Shown: positions 31,695 to 39,553 of the stretch, piece by piece | Layout of the letters: every line of letters starts with the position of its first letter | Position numbering within the stretch: position 1 is the first letter of the stretch | Assembly: GCA_030601885.1 (NCBI GenBank) | Contig: JAUWAU010000001.1 | Location: 310,001 to 374,000 of the forward strand | Length of the DNA stretch: 64,000 bases | Reading direction: 5' to 3' | Source of the DNA: Armatimonadota bacterium | Lineage (GTDB): Bacteria > Armatimonadota > Zipacnadia > JAUWAU01 | Position numbers and translations under genes: made by a program | Notes under the pieces: model-generated | Database searches by the model: none | What the model was told of the DNA's origin: nothing | Seen by the model: the letters and a program-made list of their open reading frames with translations, nothing else

Positions 31695-32492
31695 TCAAGC
31701 GAACCGGACCTCTCTGATGTTATCGAGGAGGCCATGGCGCCTGCAGAGATCGGCGAAGGCGCGGATGCCGTCGATGTGCGCCGGCGTCAAGTCATAGTTC
31801 AGATCGACCCGCAGGTAGCGCTCGATCTCGGCCTCCGAGAGACCGGCATGTCGCGCTTTGCGCTTCGCGATCTCGCCAATGGAGTTGACGCCTTCCCGCT
31901 TCGCCTCCAGCAGTATCTCGACCAGCCCGGCGGGGGGCTCCCTCGTGGCTGATACCCACGCGGCATATACAAAGGGCAGGCCCGTGAAGCTGTCCCAGAC
32001 AGCGCCGAGGTCTACCTTGTGGGCGACTTCGACGTCGGTGGCGGCCAGGCACGGATCTCCTATGAGCAGCGCCGCGTCGGCACACCCGAGCATCTCGCCG
32101 ACATTGGGCTCCATCCGCCGTAGGTCCACCTCGTGCCCATACTGCTCCTGCAGGAGCACCTTGGCCATAGCGGCCGAGCTGCGCGAAGCGGCGTGCGCGG
32201 CTACCACACGCACCTCGTCCCAGGGCTTGTTGGCGAAGAGCTTGACGCTCCTGGCGCGGCCGCGCGATGAGATGGACATGTGGGGCACGACGCGTTCGCC
32301 GGCGCCGGCGAGGTACTCCATGATGGGGATGAGGCCAACGTCGATCTCGCCGGCGCGCAGTTGCTGGGCAAGTACGCTTGGCTCGGCGTACGTCAACTGG
32401 TATGCAGTGGATGCCTCTTGCTCCAGGGCATAGACGAGAGGCACTGCATTCAGGTACGGGACGGCTCCTATGCGAATTGGCGTGCCGGCCAT
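31695..32492 (-). CDS. mqnA: Chorismate dehydratase (futalosine menaquinone pathway)
   Basis: MqnA converts chorismate to 3-enolpyruvyl-benzoate, the first step of the futalosine route. The 265-residue protein has the family start IRIGAVPYLNAVPLVYAL, then AGEIDVGLIPIMEYL, SVKLFANKPWDEV, LLIGDPCLAA and the C-terminal LGAVWDSFTGLPFVYAAWV block. It starts 6 bp after the amidohydrolase stop and its own stop is one base before mqnC. MqnB, MqnD and MqnE are not in the window and must be elsewhere. Confidence 0.95.
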   Translation of the reverse strand: MAGTPIRIGAVPYLNAVPLVYALEQEASTAYQLTYAEPSVLAQQLRAGEIDVGLIPIMEYLAGAGERVVPHMSISSRGRARSVKLFANKPWDEVRVVAAHAASRSSAAMAKVLLQEQYGHEVDLRRMEPNVGEMLGCADAALLIGDPCLAATDVEVAHKVDLGAVWDSFTGLPFVYAAWVSATREPPAGLVEILLEAKREGVNSIGEIAKRKARHAGLSEAEIERYLRVDLNYDLTPAHIDGIRAFADLCRRHGLLDNIREVRFA

Positions 32493-32498
32493 GGCCTA

Positions 32499-33317
32499 CT
32501 AGCTCTCCAGGCCCTCGAGCCCCAGCAGTCGCTCGGCATTGCGGCGCGTCACGTCGTCGAAGACGTCCTCGGGCAGGTCGAAGCCCCGGAGCAGATCGAG
32601 ATGCCGCGAGTCGTACATGTCCGTGCCGTACAGGACCCGCGTGCGGTAGTCAATGAGGAACTGGCGCCCGAAGTCCGGGGTCCGCGAGAGCGCGGTGTGC
32701 CCTGAGCCGGCCGAGATGTCGCAGTAGATGTTCTCGTGCTCGTCCAGGAGTCGGATCAAACGCCCGCCGGGCGTCACCGGGCTCTTCGGATAGGCCTCCG
32801 GCGACTCATCCGCGTCGCCCGATATCTCCCGCCAGAAGCCCGGGCCGTGCCCGATGAAGTTGACGGTCGGGAACTCCTCCAGGAGCGCGGGGAGCCGGGA
32901 GACGTCCACGTTGTACCACTGGTCGGACTTCGGCAGGGGGCCGTCCATGTGGAACAGACATACGAGCCCCAACTCCGCGCACGTGCGGTAGATCTTCTTG
33001 GAATCCGGGTTGTCAATGCAGAGCCTGATCTTGTGCTCGCCGAAGCCCCGGCAGCCCCGCTTCACGTACTCGCGGATTCGCTGCTCCACGTTGCCGCGCC
33101 GGGGATCGACGCTGCAGAACGGGATGAACTTCTCGGGGAACTGCTCGGCGGCTTTGAGCGTGTCCTCCGTGGGCAGCTCGTACTCGCCGCGGCGCTCCCT
33201 GTCCACCTCTTCCCAGCCGAGCGTGAAGACCTTCTTCACGCCCAGAGAGTCGAAATGCGCGGCGGCCTCGGGAATCGTTACGCCCTTCCAGTTTACGTGG
33301 CAGTGCACATCGATCAT
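32499..33317 (-). CDS. Amidohydrolase-2 family metal-dependent hydrolase
   Basis: The 272-residue protein starts MIDVHCHVNW, the HxH metal motif of the amidohydrolase 2 (TIM-barrel) family, followed by GFGEHKIRL, LVCLFHMDGPLP, the metal-binding His in VNFIGHGPGFW and the last Asp in RVLYGTDMYDSRH. Such enzymes hydrolyse or decarboxylate small aromatic or lactone substrates. The ATG has GGAGG 6 nt upstream and overlaps the stop of the DNA methylase gene (ATGA); 6 bp separate it from mqnA. A role near the menaquinone pathway is suggested only by context. Confidence 0.88.
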   Translation of the reverse strand: MIDVHCHVNWKGVTIPEAAAHFDSLGVKKVFTLGWEEVDRERRGEYELPTEDTLKAAEQFPEKFIPFCSVDPRRGNVEQRIREYVKRGCRGFGEHKIRLCIDNPDSKKIYRTCAELGLVCLFHMDGPLPKSDQWYNVDVSRLPALLEEFPTVNFIGHGPGFWREISGDADESPEAYPKSPVTPGGRLIRLLDEHENIYCDISAGSGHTALSRTPDFGRQFLIDYRTRVLYGTDMYDSRHLDLLRGFDLPEDVFDDVTRRNAERLLGLEGLES

Positions 33318-35167
33318 TGCCGGCCTCCATCTCCGAGCAGTTCTTCCAGCGTTCGCTTCACGTCCTTGAGGGTGAACGACCCGCCACCCAGAGACGGGGC
33401 CGCGCCGTCCGTGCCGTACGTTGCCGTGAGCCAGCGCGACACGACCTCGTCGTAGACGGATGCGAGCGACGGGCTGTGAGCGCCGTTGTCCTGGAGGTGA
33501 CGCAGTGACTCGCCGACCAGATCCGCCAGTGTGGGTGGCAATGCCGGCCGCGGCCTTCGGCCACCTTGGCCGGTCGGCTTGCGCAAGTGCACGAGGACGT
33601 GCGTCTTCGGCGAGCCCTCGGTCCACGTCATGGTGAAGGACTTCGCGCTCGGGGGCTGCGGGACGACGCGCATCAACTCGAAGCCGGGCCGGGCGAAGGC
33701 GGTGTTGAAGGCCGACCACACGGCGGCGTCCTTGTTCTGGAACGCCACGCTGCACCACGCGCCCGGCTTGAGCACACGGTAGATCTCGCCCGCCGCTCGC
33801 GTGAGCATCTCTCCGAACGCCCCCACGTCCTTGCCTTGAGAAGCGTTGATGATGATCTCGTCGGCGTGGTCCATCTCCAGACCGAGCCAGGCACGCCAGA
33901 AGTCGGTCAGCTCGTAGTAGTCAATGGAATCGCCGTATGGCGGATCGGTGAACACGTAATCGACAGAGCCGCTCGCGATCATGTGCAGGTCGGTAGCGGA
34001 GGCGCAAACGACCGTGGCTTTGCGCTCTCCGATGAGAGCGGCGGTCTGTGCGTTGGCTCTGCAGAGCTTTTCGTACGTGCGTCGGAACCGCTCCCAGACG
34101 CTCTCGTCGTAGAAGTCCGGCGGCACGTAGAAGCGGTTCATCATCCAGCCGCTGCCGCTCACGTGCTTCCCGTTCATCGCGCTGACGCACGCCAGATGGG
34201 AGGTGAAGCAATACAGGAGCGCGCGGCGGGCGTCCCTCTGCCGCACGGCCCGGATGGCATTGAGCAGACGCGCGCAGTTGAGGAGATTGCGCCTCGTGAA
34301 ATGCTGCTCGAAGCGCTCAATGCGGCGCTTCTGGCGGTATCGGCGGGCATTTGGGTATTCCAGCCGCGCCTCGGCTGGCCACCACAGCTCCTCCGCGGCC
34401 GCGATCTGACCTAGCCGCTTCTCGAGGGCGGTGAGGCGCTGAGCCTCGGACGCACTGATCCGTCGCTCGTCGCTCGTCGCGTGGCACGTCAGACACAATG
34501 GCTCCACCACATAGTCGCTCGGCGGGCGCGAGCCGCGGATCGTGTGCCACGCGATGAGGCTGCCGTCGGTGCCGCATCGGGAGCAGGCCCCGTCGAGCCG
34601 GTACGTATCAATGATCTTGTCCTTGACGGCACGCTCCACCTCGGCGAAGGCACGCCGGAGCGCACGTTCGGAGACGGGTGTCGTAACCATCTCCGTGATG
34701 AAGGTGGCCATGGGGTTCAGATCGATGCCCAAGGCGCGGCGTTCCGTGATGAGAGCTTCAGCCACCGTGACGCCAGAGCCACAGAAGGGATCCAGCACGA
34801 TGTCACCGGGGCGGGTGTAGTGCTCGATGCACGCCCTGACGGCATACCAGTCCTTGCGCGCCCAGTACTTGTGCATCAGATGCATGGGCTGGCCGCGGGC
34901 GGCGCCGTCGGCCGCAAAGAGGGTATAGGCCTCGCGTCCGTGCCGATCGTGGAACTCACGGCACCGCTCCCGATCGCCCGGGGGCGGAATCTGCGTCTCG
35001 ATGGGTCGGGTCACCGTGGGGGAGCCCCCGGCCGTACCAGAGCAAGGAATGGGCAGTCGCAACTGACCGGGCATGGTAGGCAATCCGCTGAGGCTGAGGG
35101 TTGGTGCTTCATGGTCAGGAGCCAAATCACGACGGCGCGATGGTCGGCGGGCGCGTCCTGTGGCCAT
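33314..35167 (-). CDS. DNA methylase with zinc-ribbon insert (DPPY type)
   Basis: The 617-residue protein has SAM motif I in LDPFCGSGVTVAEAL (about residue 145) and the catalytic DPPY in VDYVFTDPPYGDSIDYYELTDF (about 400), so it probably methylates an exocyclic amino group of adenine or cytosine. Between them lie CSRCG and CLTCH, a likely zinc ribbon, as in COG1743-like methylases. YRVLKPGAWCSVAFQN follows. No restriction endonuclease or specificity subunit is adjacent; it overlaps the amidohydrolase by ATGA and follows the aminotransferase by 6 bp. An orphan or defence-derived methylase inside a metabolic operon is unusual. Confidence 0.87.
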   Translation of the reverse strand: MATGRARRPSRRRDLAPDHEAPTLSLSGLPTMPGQLRLPIPCSGTAGGSPTVTRPIETQIPPPGDRERCREFHDRHGREAYTLFAADGAARGQPMHLMHKYWARKDWYAVRACIEHYTRPGDIVLDPFCGSGVTVAEALITERRALGIDLNPMATFITEMVTTPVSERALRRAFAEVERAVKDKIIDTYRLDGACSRCGTDGSLIAWHTIRGSRPPSDYVVEPLCLTCHATSDERRISASEAQRLTALEKRLGQIAAAEELWWPAEARLEYPNARRYRQKRRIERFEQHFTRRNLLNCARLLNAIRAVRQRDARRALLYCFTSHLACVSAMNGKHVSGSGWMMNRFYVPPDFYDESVWERFRRTYEKLCRANAQTAALIGERKATVVCASATDLHMIASGSVDYVFTDPPYGDSIDYYELTDFWRAWLGLEMDHADEIIINASQGKDVGAFGEMLTRAAGEIYRVLKPGAWCSVAFQNKDAAVWSAFNTAFARPGFELMRVVPQPPSAKSFTMTWTEGSPKTHVLVHLRKPTGQGGRRPRPALPPTLADLVGESLRHLQDNGAHSPSLASVYDEVVSRWLTATYGTDGAAPSLGGGSFTLKDVKRTLEELLGDGGRQ

Positions 35168-35173
35168 CGACCC

Positions 35174-36457
35174 TTAACCCTTCACCCTTGGCCGGGCGTA
35201 CGCTGCTGCGACCTTCTTGATCCCCTCCGCCATGAGCTCCATGTGCTTGGGCTCGTAGGTGGGATGCGGCGGCACGAAGAAGCAGCGCTCCTCCACCCAG
35301 GCGGCGTTCGGGCAGAAGGCCTTGTCGTACTGCACCGCCTCCGGCCGCGTGTCGGGGCTGCGGAAGGGGTACTTCAGCCGGCCGAAGCCGTTGTGCTCCT
35401 GGTACGCCTTCTCCTGGTAGCACTGCGGCCACATGACGGGACCGCACGGGATGCCCTCGGCATCGAGCGCCTTCGTGAGTGTCTTGATGTCGCACGTGAG
35501 CTGGTCGGTGTCCATGATGATGGGGAACTGCCAGAAGGCGTTCTGCACCTCATCGCTGTCGGGCGGCAGTCGCCGAATCTGGGGGCAGTCGCCGAGCAGC
35601 TCGATGAGCATCCGACCGTTGCGTCGGCGGTTCGCCAGGTGGAAGGTGTCGAGCCGCTCGAGCTCCTTGAGCCCGATGGCCGACTGCATCTCGGTCATGC
35701 GGTAGTTGAAGCCCACCGTGTTGTGGATGTACGGGAGCGTCGCCTCCAGCTCCAGGAGCTTCATCCGCTGCGCCACGTCGTAGCCGTGATCGCGGAACGA
35801 CCGGCACTGCCAGGCGACGTCCTCATCGTCGGTGACGACCGCTCCGCCCTCGCCGCCGGTGCTGAAGGTCTTGCTCTGGCAGAAGCTGAAGCCGCCTATG
35901 TCGCCGATGGCCCCCGCCTTCTTCCCGTTGTACAGGCCGCCGTGTGCCTGCGCGGCGTCCTCAATGACGAGCAGATCGTGCCGCCGGGCCACCTCGATGA
36001 TCGCATCCATGTCGCACATGCAGCCGTACAGATGCACTACCATAACGGCGCGGGTGCGGTCGCTGATGTTGGCCTCGATGGACTCGGCGCTGATGGTGTG
36101 GCTCTCGGGCTCCACGTCGGCGAACACGGGCACGGCGCCGGCCTGGCAGATGGAGAACGAGGACGCGATGAACGTATAGGACGGGCAGATGACCTCATCG
36201 CCCGGCCCAATGCCGAGGCCTCCGAGCGCCACGTGCAGAGCGCTCGTGCCACTGGATGTCGAGATGCCGTACTTGCAGCCGCACCACTGGGCGAACTTCT
36301 CCTCGAACTGCATCCCCAGGGGCCCGGTCCAGTAGTTGATCTGGCCGCTGCGCAGCGGCTCGAGCACTGATTGGATGATCTCTTCGGTGTACCACGGCCA
36401 GGGCGGAAAGGGATCTTTGGTGATCGGCTCGCCACCGTCGATCGCCAATTTCGCCAT
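35174..36457 (-). CDS. DegT/DnrJ/EryC1/StrS family aminotransferase (second)
   Basis: PLP-dependent sugar aminotransferase or dehydratase-like relative, 427 residues. It starts MAKLAIDGGEPITKDPFPPWP as in StrS/inosose aminotransferase-type proteins, with SSGTSALHVALGGL, VIEDAAQAHGGLYNGKKAG, the aldimine Lys in FSFCQSKTFSTGGEGGA, and a long insert ending RCFFVPPHP. It heads the five-gene operon that ends with mqnA-mqnC, although its chemistry does not belong to menaquinone synthesis. The ATG has a purine-rich GGAGGCG upstream. More distant from the copy at 1291 than from StrS-type enzymes. Confidence 0.9.
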   Translation of the reverse strand: MAKLAIDGGEPITKDPFPPWPWYTEEIIQSVLEPLRSGQINYWTGPLGMQFEEKFAQWCGCKYGISTSSGTSALHVALGGLGIGPGDEVICPSYTFIASSFSICQAGAVPVFADVEPESHTISAESIEANISDRTRAVMVVHLYGCMCDMDAIIEVARRHDLLVIEDAAQAHGGLYNGKKAGAIGDIGGFSFCQSKTFSTGGEGGAVVTDDEDVAWQCRSFRDHGYDVAQRMKLLELEATLPYIHNTVGFNYRMTEMQSAIGLKELERLDTFHLANRRRNGRMLIELLGDCPQIRRLPPDSDEVQNAFWQFPIIMDTDQLTCDIKTLTKALDAEGIPCGPVMWPQCYQEKAYQEHNGFGRLKYPFRSPDTRPEAVQYDKAFCPNAAWVEERCFFVPPHPTYEPKHMELMAEGIKKVAAAYARPRVKG

Positions 36458-36849
36458 TCAAATCGCCTCCGATTGCGGTATCGTCGCGCTGCGGGCGTGA
36501 GGCCTACACGGGGCCTGCGCCTGGCGTTGCTCGCCGGCGAAGACATACGTTCATGTCGATATCTTCCGCTTGGCCTTGGGGTGTACCTGCCCAGCGGGGC
36601 AGCCAAATGCGATGGCAAAGGCCGGAGGCAGTCGTCATGGCGCGGTGGGCGGCACTCTGAAACGATGAAGATGGGCCTGGCGGGGAGCTGGGGGCTGCCG
36701 GAGCAAGCTGCTCCGGCTACAAGGGGTGGGCCGACGAGCGGAATCTTCGGGGTAGTTGGCAGAGGGTGGAAACAGGCGCGGTCAAGCCACAACAGGTCAC
36801 GTGGGGGATAGATGCAATGAGGCGCGACGGACGGGGGAGCGCTCAGGGC
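36458..36849. other. Intergenic region, 392 bp
   Basis: Upstream region of the mqn operon. Holds an inverted copy of the AACTACCCCGAAGAT element; no gene and no convincing promoter boxes seen. Confidence 0.5.
36659..36759 (-). repeat. AACTACCCCGAAGAT element, copy 3 (inverted)
   Basis: On the minus strand it reads CCAACTACCCCGAAGATTCC, then a hairpin GCCGGAGCA-GCT-TGCTCCGGC, then CATCTTCATCGTTTC. Compared with copy 2 the innermost pair is A-T instead of G-C, a compensatory change that suggests selection for the hairpin. Confidence 0.7.
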
Positions 36850-37224
36850 TCAGAACATCTCGTCTCGATCTCCCCACCCCTCGCGCTTACCGCGGCCAAG
36901 CTCCTCGTCGAGTTCGCCGGATGCCGCGGCCTCTTCGAGCTCGGCCTCCAGCTCCTCGCCAAGCTCCTTCTCGCCCATTCTCTTGCTCAGCTTCTTCATC
37001 CACTTTACCATTTCGCGCGGGTCATCGGTGTCGGGCGCGTCCATCGACTCGAAAGACTCCAGCTCGGCTTCCTCGGATCGGGGGGCATGCACGCGTGAGA
37101 CGAGTTTCTGGAGCCGGCGGCTTTCGCACGCCGGGCAGCGAGCCGCAGCGGTGTCGCGGGTGACGCCGCTGAGGAAGGAGAACTCACGGGCGCATCGTTT
37201 GCAGCGGTATTCGTAGATCGGCAC
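36850..37224 (-). CDS. FmdB-type zinc-ribbon protein
   Basis: A 124-residue protein with an N-terminal FmdB/CxxC zinc ribbon: VPIYEYRCKRCAREFSFL and, 20 residues on, ARCPACESRRLQKLVSR. The rest is highly acidic and helical (MVKWMKKLSKRMGEKELGEE and a Glu-rich tail). FmdB-type regulators were first linked to formamidase and are of uncertain molecular function. The start GTG at 37224 gives the standard family N-terminus; the ribosome site (GGAGG, about 13 nt away) is distant. It is followed by the sugar-kinase gene upstream on the same strand with a 143-bp gap. Confidence 0.85.
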   Translation of the reverse strand: MPIYEYRCKRCAREFSFLSGVTRDTAAARCPACESRRLQKLVSRVHAPRSEEAELESFESMDAPDTDDPREMVKWMKKLSKRMGEKELGEELEAELEEAAASGELDEELGRGKREGWGDRDEMF

Positions 37225-37367
37225 TAGCTCTGTGGCCCTCCCAGCGAGGAGGAAGTCGTCAGGGGCCGGCAATCAGCGCACCTGAGGCGGGCAGGTCGTC
37301 AGTCGTAGGATCTGCAGTGGCGGCGCCGGGCTCGCCACTGCCGGGCGCCTGGGCGGGACTTCGGGCG

Positions 37368-38411
37368 TCATTGCTGCCCGCGCTCCCAGCACCCTCTGTT
37401 GCTTGGCTCGGTGATCATGAGGACGAAGCCGCGCTTGAGAAACTCGTGCTGGGCCTTTGCGAAGACCTCGTCGTCCTCGCAGATCGTGATGATAGCGCCG
37501 CCGGATCCGGAGAACTTCGCGGGCATTCCAAAACTGCGGGCCAGCTCGATCATCTCCAGATTCCTGCTTCCGATAGCGTCATCGCCGAATATTCGGCGCC
37601 GCAGGTCGAAGTTCCTGTTCATAAGATCAGCAAGGCGTTCGTGGTCCCGCGCCTCCAGCGCGTCGCGACCGGCATCCGTGTACTCGGCGAACGTGCGCAT
37701 CGCCTCGATCACGTCCTCGTCGCCGCTGTCGAATCGGAAGCGCACATCGCTGTGGGTCTTGCCCGAGTCACGCGGCTCCGGGACGTAGGCGAGCGCCATC
37801 CTCGGCAGTAGACGGACATCGAGGCTCTCATATTTGCCGTGACCGTGTGTCTCCAGGAACTCCTTGTCGAAGTCCATGTACACCATGCCGCCGTAGATCT
37901 GGATGACTCGGTCCTGCAGCCCGGCCGGTATGTCCAGCTCCTCCAGCTCGACGCTGAGAACGATGCCGGGCTGAATTGGCTTGGGGATGTCCGCGTCGCC
38001 CAACTCGTAGAAGCTCATGAGGCACTTCAGGGCGGCAGTGATGATCGCGCTCGACCCACCGAGGCCCACTTGGCGGGGAATGTTGGTGTCATACGTGATG
38101 GTGAAGTTCTTGCTGGGCAGCCAGAGGCCGTGTGTGCTGCAATACTGGCTGAACTTCTTGCACGTGGCGAAGAGCAGCCGCTGTCCGCCGTAGTAGCCAT
38201 CGCGCGTGGCCACTTCGGCGACTTCCTCGAGGCTGTCAAAAACCGTCGGATCCAAGGTTGCGTGGGGGATAATGGATAGCGACGGACTTTCCCATAGAGT
38301 AACGGTGGCGCTGAAGTTGCGGACAAGGAACGCGATGGTTTTGCCGAAATAGCCGTCAGACGGATTGCCGATCAGCCCGACGCGCGCGTATGTAGTGTTC
38401 TGCAGGATCAT
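37368..38411 (-). CDS. GHMP-family sugar kinase, glucuronokinase-like
   Basis: The 347-residue protein starts with ARVGLIGNPSDGYFGKTIAF, a block characteristic of plant glucuronokinase and its bacterial relatives, followed by the ATP-binding PRQVGLGGSSAIITAALK motif and the C-terminal AKFSGSGGAIITICED motif 3. It should phosphorylate a uronic acid or related sugar at C1. This is the first of three GHMP kinases within 17 kb; a nucleotidyltransferase-kinase fusion and an HddA-like kinase lie at 47058 and 52651, so salvage of free sugars to sugar 1-phosphates and nucleotide sugars appears to be a theme of this region. Confidence 0.85.
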   Translation of the reverse strand: MILQNTTYARVGLIGNPSDGYFGKTIAFLVRNFSATVTLWESPSLSIIPHATLDPTVFDSLEEVAEVATRDGYYGGQRLLFATCKKFSQYCSTHGLWLPSKNFTITYDTNIPRQVGLGGSSAIITAALKCLMSFYELGDADIPKPIQPGIVLSVELEELDIPAGLQDRVIQIYGGMVYMDFDKEFLETHGHGKYESLDVRLLPRMALAYVPEPRDSGKTHSDVRFRFDSGDEDVIEAMRTFAEYTDAGRDALEARDHERLADLMNRNFDLRRRIFGDDAIGSRNLEMIELARSFGMPAKFSGSGGAIITICEDDEVFAKAQHEFLKRGFVLMITEPSNRGCWERGQQ

Positions 38412-38599
38412 GCCTCGAGACTTCCTCGCGGGTGCGCTTTCACCGTCTGAATCCGCTCAGTGCTGCTTGCTTCGCCCGTCGGGGCGATGTGCAGGGGCCT
38501 GCCCGCTACATATCATATTCGCCACTACCGTCCGACACCCTTTCGCCCGAAGCAGCCGGATGCGGAGCAATGGCGCCGGCGGGGCTGGGCAGTCGCTCC

Positions 38600-39364
38600 T
38601 CAGAGCCTCTTGGAAACCACCTGGCGTCGGCCCGTGCCGCGTCCGTCCCCTCCTGCCCGGCGTCCCTCCTTGCCGTCGTGGCATCGCAGCACATAGCCAA
38701 CGCCTGGTACGGTCACGATGAGCCTGCGGCGCCGCCGATGATCGCCGATTTTCTTCCGCAGCCTCGCCATGTGCACCGCGATGGTTCTGTCGTCGCGGCC
38801 TGAGGACATCTTCCATACTCGTTCGAGCAGGAAGCTCTTGGACAGCACGCGCCCGGGACGGCCCACGAAAAGCTCCAGCAGATCGAACTCCTTCGGCGAG
38901 AGCGCAACAGGCTTGTCATCGACGCGCGCCGTTCGTCCCTCCTTGTCCACGACAAGGGGCCCGGCGCGGAGCGGCTCGGGCCGGTCCCGGGCCGTCCTGA
39001 GGCGGCAGCGACGTAAGACTGCCCTGACAGTGGCGTTTAGGACGGCTCTGGACAATGGTGTGAAGAGCAGATTGTCGGCGCCGATCTCGAGAGCAACAAT
39101 GCCCTCAACCTCATCATGCCGATCTGTGAGAGCGATGATGGGAGCGTACGTGAGCTTGCGGAGGCGTCGGCAGAGGTCAACCCCCGCCATATCTGGAAGA
39201 TTCAGGTCGGCAAGGACCGCATCGGGGCGAGCGCGATTGCACTCGCCGAGCCCTGCCGTGCCGGACGTAGCCACCAGCACGTCGTATTCAGGCGCGACCA
39301 GCGAACGTTCGGCAACGGTGACGGCAGAGCGGTTGTCACTCACTACCAGTACCTTGGCGGCCAT
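38600..39364 (-). CDS. OmpR/PhoB-family response regulator with degenerate receiver
   Basis: The 254-residue protein has an N-terminal receiver (VLVVSDNRSAV, VLADLNLPDMAGVDLC, PIIALTDRHDEVEG) and a C-terminal winged helix (ALSPKEFDLLELFVGRPGRV, HMARLRKKIG, VPGVGYVL). The Asp phospho-acceptor (LADLNLP) is present, but the acidic pair is reduced to one Asp and the conserved Lys of the KPF motif is replaced (NLLFTPLS), so classical phosphorylation switching is doubtful. The C-terminal tail is basic. No sensor kinase is adjacent. It is paralogous to 51209-51928, which shares DLCRRLRxLTYAPII. Confidence 0.88.
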   Translation of the reverse strand: MAAKVLVVSDNRSAVTVAERSLVAPEYDVLVATSGTAGLGECNRARPDAVLADLNLPDMAGVDLCRRLRKLTYAPIIALTDRHDEVEGIVALEIGADNLLFTPLSRAVLNATVRAVLRRCRLRTARDRPEPLRAGPLVVDKEGRTARVDDKPVALSPKEFDLLELFVGRPGRVLSKSFLLERVWKMSSGRDDRTIAVHMARLRKKIGDHRRRRRLIVTVPGVGYVLRCHDGKEGRRAGGDGRGTGRRQVVSKRL

Positions 39365-39490
39365 ACGGCAACACCCCACCGGGAGGACATCCCGAGAGGA
39401 CCCCGTCAGGTGATTGCGTGCCCCAAGATTGCTTTTCCGTGCCGAGCCAACAGGATTGTGCCTCGCGCATGTAGGGAATACACGAACAGT

Positions 39491-39508
39491 CTGTAACTGC
39501 CCCGTAAC
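39491..39508. promoter_or_regulatory. PHO-box-like direct repeat upstream of the response regulator and wecB
   Basis: CTGTAAC-TGCC-CCGTAAC: two 7-bp half-sites at 11-bp spacing, the arrangement bound by OmpR/PhoB-family regulators. It lies in the divergent gap between the response regulator (start 39364) and wecB (start 39554). A similar site is at 51145-51162 next to the paralogous regulator. Function is inferred from spacing and place only. Confidence 0.35.
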
Positions 39509-39553
39509 ATAATCTCAGGGGCATGGCCTCCTGCATGACACAGGCAACGAATC

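Noticed and set aside
33314-35167. Restriction-modification system around the DNA methylase
   Set aside because: No nuclease or specificity gene is adjacent; neighbours are an aminotransferase and an amidohydrolase.
34481-36370. 629-codon plus-strand frame across the aminotransferase and methylase genes
   Set aside because: Crosses two genes with strong motifs on the other strand and shows no motif of its own.
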